DNA from: SZUA-320 sp963707875
GTDB taxonomy: Bacteria; Gemmatimonadota; Gemmatimonadetes; Gemmatimonadales; GWC2-71-9
Length of the DNA stretch: 64,000 bases
Direction of reading: 5' to 3'
Assembly (NCBI GenBank): GCA_963707875.1
Contig: CAVPRU010000003.1
Coordinates: forward strand, 124,001 to 188,000
Shown: positions 53,093 to 60,710 of the stretch, piece by piece
How the letters are laid out: every line of letters begins with the position of its first letter
Position numbering within the stretch: position 1 is the first letter of the stretch
Made by a program: the position numbers and the translations under genes
The notes under the pieces: generated by a model
Seen by the model: only the letters and a program-made list of their open reading frames with translations
Database searches by the model: none
What the model was told of the DNA's origin: nothing

Positions 53093-53111
53093 CCCATAGA
53101 GACTCTATGGG
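53093..53111. promoter_or_regulatory. Perfect palindrome CCCATAGAG-A-CTCTATGGG
   Basis: Nine-base arms pair exactly around a single A. It sits between the expected -35 and the TATCTT hexamer of the PadR gene, 27 bases before its ATG, so it is a strong candidate for autoregulation by that PadR protein. It is also close to the upstream end of the divergent glutamine-synthetase gene. Confidence 0.6.
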
Positions 53112-53119
53112 AAACTCGC

Positions 53120-53125
53120 TATCTT
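53120..53125 (+). promoter_or_regulatory. Putative PadR -10 element TATCTT
   Basis: TATCTTGC is 12 bases before the PadR ATG and directly after the palindrome, so a repressor there would block this promoter. Confidence 0.45.
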
Positions 53126-53137
53126 GCCGTCAGCGCC

Positions 53138-53512
53138 ATGCCCGACCGGACCCTCCCCCTGCTGGCCGGCACCCTCGAGCTGCTGGTCCTCCGCGCCCTC
53201 CGCTGGGAACCGACCCACGGGTCCGGCGTCGGGGAGTGGATCCGGCTGGTCACCGACGGGGCCTTCGCGGTGGAGGAGGGAACCCTCTATCCGGTGCTCC
53301 ACCGACTGGAGCGGCAGGGCTGGATCGAATCGGAGTGGGGCGCGTCCGACCACGGACGGCGAGCCCGGTTCTACACCCTGACCGGCCAGGGCCGCCAGCG
53401 ATTGCCCCAGTTGGTCAGAGACTGGGAGCGGTACGTCGCGGCCGTGGAACGGGCCCTGCGCCATGGCAATCCCCGGGGGCTCTGGGCCGCGCCACCTTCT
53501 GACAGGACCTGA
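53138..53512 (+). CDS. PadR family transcriptional regulator
   Basis: A 124-residue winged-helix regulator: LLAGTLELLVLRALRW opening, EGTLYPVLHRLERQGWIESEW (wing and recognition helix), and a C-terminal dimerisation helix. The PadR-like variant with a 'TLELLVL' start is common in Acidobacteria and Gemmatimonadota. Divergent from glutamine synthetase and separated by four bases from the following membrane-protein gene, so it probably regulates that gene and itself. Confidence 0.9.
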   Translation: MPDRTLPLLAGTLELLVLRALRWEPTHGSGVGEWIRLVTDGAFAVEEGTLYPVLHRLERQGWIESEWGASDHGRRARFYTLTGQGRQRLPQLVRDWERYVAAVERALRHGNPRGLWAAPPSDRT

Positions 53513-53516
53513 CGAC

Positions 53517-54806
53517 ATGACGATCCCCCCCAGTGGCGGCCTGCCGCAGCACGGCGCCGGCCCCGAGACGATTCACGCGCTCCCGCTCGGCTACTTCGCC
53601 GCCGCACTGCTCTGGCTGGCAATCGGAAGCGTGGGTCTGATCATGGTCACTCCGGACCTGGTGGCCGGCAACGCGTTCTCGCCAAGGGTGTTCGCGGTCA
53701 CTCACGCCTTTACCCTTGGCTTCCTGGTCTCCGCCGTCTTCGGCGCGCTGCACCAGTTCATCCCGGCGGTGATGGGGGTCCCGATCCGACGATGGGGAGT
53801 CGCGCTGGCTGGGTTCTGGCTGTTGCAGGCCGGGGCTCTGCTGCTGGGGACGGCACTCTGGACCTTCCGACCAGCCTGGCAGGCGGTGGCCTGGATCGCG
53901 GTCTTCGGTGGAGTGGCGCTGGGATCCTTGAACACGATCCCCGCCCGACGTCGGGCCGTCCGCAACCGGGAGGTCGGCGGGTTCGTCTCCCTTGGTCATT
54001 CGGCCCTGGGCCTCGCCATGCTGGTGGCCTTCGCCCGGATCGGGAGCGGGCTCGGCTGGTGGACCCTGGCCCGAGAGGCGCTACTGGCCGTCCACTTCCA
54101 CCTGGGCGTCCTGGGGTTCGGCACCCTGACCATCGTCGGCATCGGGAGCCGGATGCTGCCGGCCTTCTTTCAGGCGCCGCCGGCCCATGACAGGATGCTT
54201 CGGGCCATCGGCTGGCTGGTAACCATCGGGCTGCTGGTCTACGGCACCGGCGTCCTGGCGGGGTGGCGGATGGTCATGCAGGGCGGTGGCGGCCTCATGG
54301 TTGCGGCGGTCACGGCTCACCTGGTGGTGCTCGTCAGCTACATCCGCCACCGCCGGATTCGCCGCCCCGATCCGGCGCTCGGTCTCCTCATCGCGGCGGT
54401 GGTGATGTACTCCCTGGCGTTCGGTCTGGGAATCCAGCTGCTCGCGACCGACGTCGGGTTCGGACGGACCTGGATCGGGTACGCGGTCGTGGCGATAGCC
54501 GGCTGGCTCACTCTGGTGGTGCTCGGGGTGATGCACCGGATCATCCCCCGGCTGATCATCCCGCTGGTGATCGGCCGGGGCCGCCGGCCGCCGGGTGACG
54601 CGTTGACCGGTACGCTCGCGTCGGTGGGACTCGGCTGGGCGACGGTGGGCTGTCTCTCGATGGGGGTGATCCTGCTCGGCGCCGGGATCGTCCGGACGAT
54701 TCCGTGGCTGGCACAGGTGGGAGCCTTCGGATTCGCGTTGGGGGTCCCGCTGGTCGGCGTCCAGTGGGTCTTGCTGCTCAGGAGGGCAGCCGGCGGCGGC
54801 GCATGA
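53517..54806 (+). CDS. Heme-copper-oxidase-like polytopic membrane protein
   Basis: A 429-residue protein with about twelve membrane helices. Conserved-looking histidines sit in helices (THAFTLGFL, GALHQFIPAV, HSALG, VHFHLGVLGFGTLTIVG, AHLVVLVS, GVMHRIIPRL), a pattern like subunit I of heme-copper oxidases and the NnrS/NorB-like group, but it lacks the HPE/HTxHH copper sequence of true oxidases as far as I can see, so it may bind heme only. It is controlled by the adjacent PadR regulator in the same unit. NO or heme handling is a guess. Its 3' end overlaps the AAA+ ATPase gene convergently by 29 bases. Confidence 0.6.
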   Translation: MTIPPSGGLPQHGAGPETIHALPLGYFAAALLWLAIGSVGLIMVTPDLVAGNAFSPRVFAVTHAFTLGFLVSAVFGALHQFIPAVMGVPIRRWGVALAGFWLLQAGALLLGTALWTFRPAWQAVAWIAVFGGVALGSLNTIPARRRAVRNREVGGFVSLGHSALGLAMLVAFARIGSGLGWWTLAREALLAVHFHLGVLGFGTLTIVGIGSRMLPAFFQAPPAHDRMLRAIGWLVTIGLLVYGTGVLAGWRMVMQGGGGLMVAAVTAHLVVLVSYIRHRRIRRPDPALGLLIAAVVMYSLAFGLGIQLLATDVGFGRTWIGYAVVAIAGWLTLVVLGVMHRIIPRLIIPLVIGRGRRPPGDALTGTLASVGLGWATVGCLSMGVILLGAGIVRTIPWLAQVGAFGFALGVPLVGVQWVLLLRRAAGGGA

Positions 54807-55950
54807 ACTCGTCGAACTTGGGGACGGTAAACGCGGTGAGACCATAGCGCGGACTGAAGATCATCCCCTTCCGGATCAGGGAGCTCCGGATCGGAGCCAC
54901 TGACCGAACGTCCACACCGAGCTGATCGGCAATCTCCCCCGAGCGATGGGGACCCGCTCCGCGTTCGGCCATCGCGAGGAGATACTCCTGCTCCCGGTCG
55001 GACAGTCGGTCGAGCCGCACCTTGAAGAAGCCCTGATCGAGCCGATCCATCGCCGTCGCCGAGGCGAGTCGTACCTCCCTGACCCCAATCGGTGAATCCT
55101 TGGCAGCATCCCAGGCCCGAGCCCCCCATTCCTGGAGGAAGTAGGGGTACCCTTCGGTCTCCCTGAGAAGGAGTGCCAATGCCTCATCGGTGATCTCGAC
55201 TCCCTCCCGACGGAGAGGCTCTCGGATCGCCGCCCGGGCCGACGGGTCATCCAGCTTCCCGATCTCCGGATAGTCAAACAACCGCTCGGAGTACGACTTG
55301 GCCTCTCCGGCCAGAGATGCCATCTGTGGAAGGCCAGCACCGAAGAGGATCACCGGGAGTCCCTTCTGGGCCATTCGATGCATTGCCACGATGACCGCGC
55401 CGAGTTCGTCCGATGACAGATACTGGATCTCGTCGACCAGAATGGCGACCGGTGCCCCGGACGCCGAGGCCGCATCGCCCAGCACGCTGAGCAGGTCGGG
55501 AAGGTCGAACTGCAGGTCACCGGAGTCGGCGGTCCCGATTGCCGGTTCGACGCCGAACTCGACGTCCCCGACCTTGACCTTGAACGCGCTGGCAAACGCC
55601 CTGAGCGCGCCGAGCGCCCTGAACGCGGCGGCCTTGGCTTTCTCTCGGGTGCTCCATGCCCGGAGGAGGCCCCGGAGCGGGGGGATCAGCATCTCGGCAA
55701 GACGGCGGTTCTCCGGCGCCTCAAGCGTCACGGTTTCGTACCCGGCCCGGCGAGCGAGTTCGCCGGCGTGGTTGAGGAGGACCGTCTTCCCGACTCCCCG
55801 CAAGCCGAGGAACATCTGACTCTTGGCGGACCGGCCGATTCTGACCCGACCCAGCGCAATCCTGGTGCTTTCGATGACTGCGGCTCGACCGGCGAGTTCG
55901 GGGGGCTCAGTCCCGGCACCGGGAGCGAACGGGTTACGGATGGGGTCCAC
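54778..55950 (-). CDS. AAA+ ATPase with C-terminal winged helix
   Basis: A 390-residue protein. Walker A GLRGVGKTVLL near residue 50, Walker B AILVDEIQYL near residue 170 and sensor-like FGAGLPQMAS define an AAA_16/Orc1-Cdc6-like module; the last 110 residues include LSDREQEYLLAMAERG and SGEIADQLGVDVRSVAPIRSSLIRKGMI, a winged-helix DNA-binding domain. It is not in an operon. Its GTG start lies beside the 248-base AT-rich gap. Widespread family without firm function; DNA-binding ATPase is the safe description. Start codon GTG. Confidence 0.8.
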   Translation of the reverse strand: MDPIRNPFAPGAGTEPPELAGRAAVIESTRIALGRVRIGRSAKSQMFLGLRGVGKTVLLNHAGELARRAGYETVTLEAPENRRLAEMLIPPLRGLLRAWSTREKAKAAAFRALGALRAFASAFKVKVGDVEFGVEPAIGTADSGDLQFDLPDLLSVLGDAASASGAPVAILVDEIQYLSSDELGAVIVAMHRMAQKGLPVILFGAGLPQMASLAGEAKSYSERLFDYPEIGKLDDPSARAAIREPLRREGVEITDEALALLLRETEGYPYFLQEWGARAWDAAKDSPIGVREVRLASATAMDRLDQGFFKVRLDRLSDREQEYLLAMAERGAGPHRSGEIADQLGVDVRSVAPIRSSLIRKGMIFSPRYGLTAFTVPKFDEFMRRRRLPS

Positions 55951-56198
55951 GGATGAGGGCCTTCGATGGAGTTCTTTCTTGATTAGTCAGTTTACTGGGT
56001 TTCGCAAACCGTTTTGGGCATCAGATGGGTATTTTTAGAGTTTAACACACGATATACTAAACATTATAAACTAACAAAACACCCAAAACCACCATCTCTT
56101 TTCAACGAGCGGGAATCAGTCAAGGACCGAAAAAACTAGATAAACAAGGAATATCTCAGTAACGCCGAAAAACCAGGTGGCCGGCAGCGAGCGCCACC
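55951..56198. other. AT-rich island, 248 bases
   Basis: Between the ATPase start and folA lies a stretch rich in A and T (with runs such as ATTTTTAGAGTTTAA and AAAACACCC) in an otherwise strongly GC-rich genome. No gene with a convincing start was found in it, only an imperfect inverted repeat. It may be a promoter region, a horizontally acquired flank or a DNA-unwinding segment. Confidence 0.7.
56027..56084. repeat. Imperfect AT-rich inverted repeat, 18-base arms
   Basis: GGGTATTTTTAGAGTTTA (56027-56044) and TAAACTAACAAAACACCC (56067-56084) pair at 14 of 18 positions around a 22-base loop. A second pair, GTTTTGGG at 56011-56018 and CCCAAAAC at 56082-56089, is exact. The two share bases, so either the long or the short hairpin can form. 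Confidence 0.5.
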
Positions 56199-56702
56199 TC
56201 AGGTCGGCGGACGGAGTCGGCGATATTCCCGAAAGGTGAAGGCGTGGGGGTGCCGGTCATCGGCCGAGTGCACCTCCTCCGACTCAAGCGCCCAGGCCTC
56301 CTGATCAAACGGTGGGAAGGTCGTGTCGCCCTCGACCGTGGCGTGCACCACGGTCAGGTAGAGTCGATCGGCCCGCGGCAGCGCCTCCCGGTAGATCTCC
56401 CCTCCCCCGATCACGAACACCTGTCGTTCGGTGGCCCCCAGCGCCAGGGCCTCCTCCAGGCTCGGAACCACCGTTGCCCCCGGTGCCTGAAACCCCGGAT
56501 TGCGGGACACCACCACATTGCGCCGGTTGACGAGCGGTCTGCCCACCTCGTCCCAGGTCTTCCGCCCCATGATCATGGTGTGATCCAGGGTGAGCCGCTT
56601 GAAGTGCTTGAGGTCGTCCGGCAGCCGCCACGGCAACCCGCCATCCCTGCCAATCACCCCGTTCTCGGACACCGCAGCGATCAGCGAGACGATCGTCCTC
56701 AC
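56199..56702 (-). CDS. folA: Dihydrofolate reductase
   Basis: A 167-residue enzyme reducing dihydrofolate to tetrahydrofolate with NADPH. Landmarks: IAAVSENGVIGRDGGLPW (first strand and loop), the active acid in the DDLKHFK helix, MGRKTWDEVGRPL, and VIGGGEIYREALP (NADPH). GTG start overlaps the thyA stop (GTGA), so the two, which form a folate cycle, are coupled. It is the downstream gene of the pair. Confidence 0.95.
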   Translation of the reverse strand: MRTIVSLIAAVSENGVIGRDGGLPWRLPDDLKHFKRLTLDHTMIMGRKTWDEVGRPLVNRRNVVVSRNPGFQAPGATVVPSLEEALALGATERQVFVIGGGEIYREALPRADRLYLTVVHATVEGDTTFPPFDQEAWALESEEVHSADDRHPHAFTFREYRRLRPPT

Positions 56703-57493
56703 ACGGCCACCGCAGCGGCAATGTGCGGGTGAGGGTCATACTGGGAGAGGGTGAAGTCCTCGAACCGGAAGTCGAGCAACGACCGGACCTCCGGGTTGAG
56801 GGTCATGGTCGGCAGGGCCCGCGGCTCTCGACTGAGCTGGAGCCGAGCCTGCTCGAGGTGGTTCTGGTACAGGTGCGCATCGCCGAAGGTGTGGATGAAC
56901 TCGCCCGGAGCAAGGTCACTCACCTGGGCCATCATCATCGCCAGCAACGCATACGAGGCGATGTTGAACGGCACGCCGAGGAAGACGTCGGCCGATCGCT
57001 GGTAGAGCTGACAGGAGAGCCGACCGTCGGCGACATAGAACTGGAAGAGCACGTGGCACGGCATCAGCGCCATCTTCGGCAGGTCCGCGACGTTCCAGGC
57101 GCTCACGATCAGCCGCCGTGAGTCGGGGGTCTTCCGGATCGCGTCCACCACCTCGGTGATCTGATCCACGGCGGTGCCATCGGGCATCGGCCACGAGCGC
57201 CACTGGTATCCGTAGACCGGCCCCAGGTTGCCCTCGGCGTCGGCCCACTCATCCCAGATCCGGACCCCGGCCTCGTTCAGCGACCTGATGTTGGTCTCGC
57301 CCCGGAGGAACCAGAGCAGTTCGTGGGCGATCGACTTGAGGTGGAGCCTCTTGGTGGTGATGAGCGGAAAACCGTCGGCCAAGTCGAAATGCATCTGGTG
57401 ACCGAAGACACTGAGCGTGCCGGTCCCGGTCCGGTCGGTCTTGGGGTGACCGTCGTCGAGGATCCGCTGCATCAGGTCGAGGTATTGCCGCAT
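56699..57493 (-). CDS. thyA: Thymidylate synthase
   Basis: A 264-residue enzyme of standard length methylating dUMP with methylene-THF. Active-site cysteine in MPCHVLFQFYV (about residue 146), KTDRTGTGTLSVFGHQMHF at the N-terminus, QRSADVFLGVPFNIASYALL and FEDFTLSQYDPHPHI at the end. The ATG has TATCTT seven bases upstream (leaderless-like). It is followed by folA, which regenerates its oxidised product dihydrofolate. Confidence 0.97.
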   Translation of the reverse strand: MRQYLDLMQRILDDGHPKTDRTGTGTLSVFGHQMHFDLADGFPLITTKRLHLKSIAHELLWFLRGETNIRSLNEAGVRIWDEWADAEGNLGPVYGYQWRSWPMPDGTAVDQITEVVDAIRKTPDSRRLIVSAWNVADLPKMALMPCHVLFQFYVADGRLSCQLYQRSADVFLGVPFNIASYALLAMMMAQVSDLAPGEFIHTFGDAHLYQNHLEQARLQLSREPRALPTMTLNPEVRSLLDFRFEDFTLSQYDPHPHIAAAVAV

Positions 57494-57500
57494 GATTGGG

Positions 57501-57506
57501 AAGATA
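57501..57506 (-). promoter_or_regulatory. Putative -10 element TATCTT of thyA
   Basis: On the minus strand TATCTT ends seven bases before the thyA ATG with no ribosome site between, the same geometry as at four other starts in the window. Confidence 0.45.
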
Positions 57507-57571
57507 CAGCGTCGGCCCGGCCGGGTCACGACGTGACCACTGCGGGCCCTGGTGAAGCCGAGGAATCCGGT

Positions 57572-59265
57572 TCAGGTCCCGGAATCCAGAAGTTCCCGTG
57601 CCAGTTCCATCCGGTTCCTCCCATACCCCCCGGTCATCTCGATCTCCCGGAGGGCGGCGGCGATCTCCGGAGGAATCGGCTCGGCATCATCCCCGACCTT
57701 GAGGTGGCTGATCGGGTCCCAGCCCGGGTCGGGGAAGATCACCCCGGGGTTCATGATCCCCGTCGGGTCGAAGGCGTCCTTCACGGCTCTCATCAGCCCG
57801 ACAATCTCGGCACCGTACTGCTGCTCCAGGGTGGTGGACCGGACCCGGCCAACCCCGTGCTCGCCGGCGGTGGTCCCCCCAGCCCGAGCTGGAGGTCGGT
57901 GGCCCGACGGAAGACCCGACGGAGCCGGTCTTTCCAGCCGGGCCGGTTGAGGTCGGGGAGGAGGTTGACGTGGACATGGGCGTCGCCGGCATGGCCGAAG
58001 AGCACCGCGTCAACCTCCTCCTCCCGGGTGATGTCCCGGATGCCCCGGAGGTACTCGGCGAACCGGGCCGGTGGGACACAGCCGTCCTCAATCACCTGCA
58101 TCGAGCGGCGGCCGTCGGCCAGGCGGGCCAGGATGGGGCTGGCTGCGTGGCGGATTTCCCAGAGGGTATCGAGCGCCTTGGCCGTCGTCACGGCCCCCAA
58201 CGCCGAAGTACCAGGGGTTTCGGCACCGAGGGTGGAGGCGATGGCGGTCCGGATGTTTGTGGCAATCGGCTCGAGGGCAGTCGCGGCCCGGGCAAGCCGT
58301 TCGGCTACCAGCTCGGCGCTGCCCTCGTACTCCACCAGCAGGAGGGCGTGGGCGTGACGGGCGTCGTGCCGATCGGCGTCGGGCACCGTGTCGGCCACGA
58401 ACCGGAGAAAGGTGTGGTCGAGAAACTCGATCGCGGAGGCGCCTGACTCACGGAGGAGTTCGAGGGCCGCGGTGAGGGTGGCGTCGTCGGTGATGGCGGC
58501 CCGGAGACCACCGGTGGCTGAAGGAATCGGTTCGAGCCGCAGGGTCACCTCGGTGATGATGCCGAGGGTCCCTTCGGAACCGATGACGAGATCGAGCGGG
58601 GAGTTGGTTTCCAGCCAGGCATCGAGGGCGTAGCCGGCAGTGTTTTTCCTGACCCTGGGGAATCGGTCGAGGATCTGTGGGGCGGCCTGGCGGAGTGCCG
58701 GGGCGACCTGGGCGTTGAACCGCTGGAGCGCCTGGGAGTCGGAGGTACCGTGGGGCGATCCGGCGTTGAGGGTGCAGACCTCGCCGTCGGCGGTCACCAT
58801 CGTGAGGCCCAGGATCCAGTCCCTGATCGGTCCATGGGCGAACGACCGGGCGCCGGCGGCGTTGGTGGCGGCCATCCCGCCGAGCGTGGCGAACCTGGCA
58901 CTGGATGGCTCAGGGGCGAAACGGAGGCCGTGCTCGGCGGCGGCCTGGTTGAGTTGGAGGCAGGTGACTCCGGCTCCGACGGCCGCACGATGTGACTCCG
59001 CATCGATCCGGAGATCCTGGAGGGCGGTGAGGTCGAGGGTCATCCCGTCACCGATATTCCCACCTGCCATTCCTGAGCCTGCGCCCCTGGGGGTGAGAGG
59101 GGCAGAGCCCACCAGGGACACAAGGGCACTCAGGGCCTCGATCATGACGGCCGACGCAGGCACGATCCGGAAGATCCCTGCTCCCTCGGAGTAGGCGGGC
59201 CGCCCGTGCGCGGCAACGATGGCCTCGGGCTGGGTCGGATAGGTCGGATCAGGGCGCGGCACGGG
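57572..59265 (-). pseudogene. FAD-linked oxidase (GlcD type) with one-base frameshift
   Basis: The protein belongs to the FAD_binding_4/FAD-oxidase_C family (D-lactate, glycolate or 2-hydroxyglutarate dehydrogenases). TPRGAGSGMAGGN and GMAATNAAGARS bind FAD. At a run of six G (minus strand, plus-strand 57875-57880) the frame breaks; adding one G restores GLGGTTAGEHGVGRVRS, the conserved GEHG motif of the cap domain, and runs on to the end for 564 residues. As in copA, only one base in a homopolymer is affected. Start GTG was chosen for its AGGGGA ribosome site. Substrate unknown. A thyA promoter separates it from the next gene. Confidence 0.85.
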
Positions 59266-59413
59266 ACAATCCCCTGTTCGGCTGACGGCGGTTGGCTGGG
59301 CGTCCGGGATCACCCGGAGCGAAGCGGCAGCTGGCCCGACGGGCCGTTCCTGGTTCCGCGGAGCAATGACACCGGTCCATTCCGCCCCCGTATCCCCCGA
59401 GACAGCGCCGGGG

Positions 59414-59419
59414 TATGTT
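59414..59419 (+). promoter_or_regulatory. Putative -10 element TATGTT, leaderless
   Basis: TATGTTTG ends six bases before the DUF116 ATG; it matches the Bacteroidetes -7 consensus TAnnTTTG exactly. No ribosome-binding site is visible in the six bases. Confidence 0.45.
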
Positions 59420-59425
59420 TGCCTC

Positions 59426-60220
59426 ATGACCGCCCGCCCCAAGGCCCAGCTCATTCAACTCGAGACCGACCGTCGCCTCGGCCACGAATGGGACGAGTGG
59501 GATGGGACCCCGCTCCCGAATGGCGGGAACTTCGATTCCCCGCCGGCCCTTTTCTTCGTCTGGTCCGCGGGCGCCACCGCGATCGCCCTGGGACTCCTGG
59601 CCGGTGCCCTCTTTCTCTTCCGGCCCCACCTGGAGAGCCTGATCCCGGGGGCCTTCTCCACCGTGACCCTCGGATTCGGGGTGGTGGTCCTCCTGGCCTG
59701 GCTCTGGTGGATCCTGTTGACCCTGTCGTTCGCGATCCACCGTCCTCTGCTTCCCGAACGCCTGGCCGAGCGGGGCCCCTTCCTGCGCCTGATGCGGCTG
59801 ACGTCGCGGGTGGCCGACGCCTTTGGCCGGCGGGACTGGGTCGAAAACGCTTCGGTCAAGGTGTTCAACGGACTGGCCACGATGCGGGGCCGCAAGGTCG
59901 GCCAGGGCGAGTTGCTCCTGCTGGTCCCCCGCTGCCTCTCCCGCGACACCCTGGACGGGGTGCTCGGCATTGCCGGCAAGTACGACGTCCCGGTCTTCGT
60001 GGCCACCCGGGGCCAGCTGGCCCGCCGGGTGATCAAGGAACGCCGCCCGCGCGCGGTCGTGGCGGTGGCCTGTGAACGCGACATGGTCAGTGGTCTGCAC
60101 GATGTGGCAGGACGGGTGCCGGTCCTGGGACTGACGATGCACTTGCCGGCGGGGCCCTGTCGAGATGCGGTGGTGGATCTGGCTCAGCTGGAGGACTGGG
60201 TCAAGGCGTACGTGGTGTAG
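59426..60220 (+). CDS. DUF116 family protein
   Basis: A 264-residue protein with two N-terminal membrane helices (about 42-63 and 72-92) and a DUF116 domain. Cysteines in LLVPRCLSRDTLDG, VVAVACERDM and LPAGPCRDAV are the conserved ones of DUF116 and could bind metal or iron-sulphur. No function is known for the family. The gene diverges from the FAD-linked oxidase and its 3' end overlaps the lipoprotein gene by 20 bases convergently. Confidence 0.8.
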   Translation: MTARPKAQLIQLETDRRLGHEWDEWDGTPLPNGGNFDSPPALFFVWSAGATAIALGLLAGALFLFRPHLESLIPGAFSTVTLGFGVVVLLAWLWWILLTLSFAIHRPLLPERLAERGPFLRLMRLTSRVADAFGRRDWVENASVKVFNGLATMRGRKVGQGELLLLVPRCLSRDTLDGVLGIAGKYDVPVFVATRGQLARRVIKERRPRAVVAVACERDMVSGLHDVAGRVPVLGLTMHLPAGPCRDAVVDLAQLEDWVKAYVV

Positions 60221-60710
60221 CGCCGGGTTTCTCCTCCACCAGATCTCCATACTTCAGCGCCAAGGCGCGGAGCACCCCCGCCACCCGCTGGTAGAGGGTG
60301 TGGGTCGGGCTGATCGCTCGCTCGAAATCGCGCGGGTCCCTCGACGGATCGACCGCACTCCGGTAGACCACCTCGACTGAAACCCTGCTCCAGAACTGGT
60401 GGGTCGGATCGACCCAGGCCCGGACCTTGGTCACCGACGGGTTGTAGACCTGGGCATCCTCCTTTTCCCAGCCCGGAAACCGCATCCACTCACCCTCCAG
60501 ATAGCCGTCCCGCTCCTCCACTCGCCGGATCAGGAAGCTGTCGGCCGCCAGCCGCTCGGCGAGGAGCCGGGTCGCCTGTGGCACCTCGAGCCGGACGTCG
60601 GTGGTCGAGGCCTCAGGCAACGGGAGAAATCCCGGCCGGGTGGTAGAGGCCTGGCAGCCGGCCCCGGCCACGCTCAGCAGCAGGGCAAGGCGGCAGACTG
60701 TCGGAGTCAT
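60201..60710 (-). CDS. Lipoprotein of unknown function
   Basis: A 169-residue exported lipoprotein: lipobox V-A-G-A-G-C with the cysteine near residue 19. The remainder has a long conserved-looking region with tryptophans and charged residues (VRAWVDPTHQFWSRVSVEVVYRS). No domain recognised. Its ATG overlaps the hydroxyacyl-CoA dehydrogenase stop (ATGA), so it is the last gene of the thiolase unit. Confidence 0.7.
   Translation of the reverse strand: MTPTVCRLALLLSVAGAGCQASTTRPGFLPLPEASTTDVRLEVPQATRLLAERLAADSFLIRRVEERDGYLEGEWMRFPGWEKEDAQVYNPSVTKVRAWVDPTHQFWSRVSVEVVYRSAVDPSRDPRDFERAISPTHTLYQRVAGVLRALALKYGDLVEEKPGATPRTP

Noticed and set aside
53463..53517. Longer start of the oxidase-like membrane protein inside the PadR gene
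   Set aside because: The extension overlaps PadR by 50 bases and adds a non-hydrophobic stretch; the ATG four bases after PadR is the better start.
55951..56198. Chromosomal replication origin in the AT-rich island
   Set aside because: No DnaA boxes (TTATCCACA) are seen, no dnaA, dnaN or gidA genes are near, and the ATPase is only distantly like Orc1/Cdc6. Kept as an AT-rich segment of unknown role.
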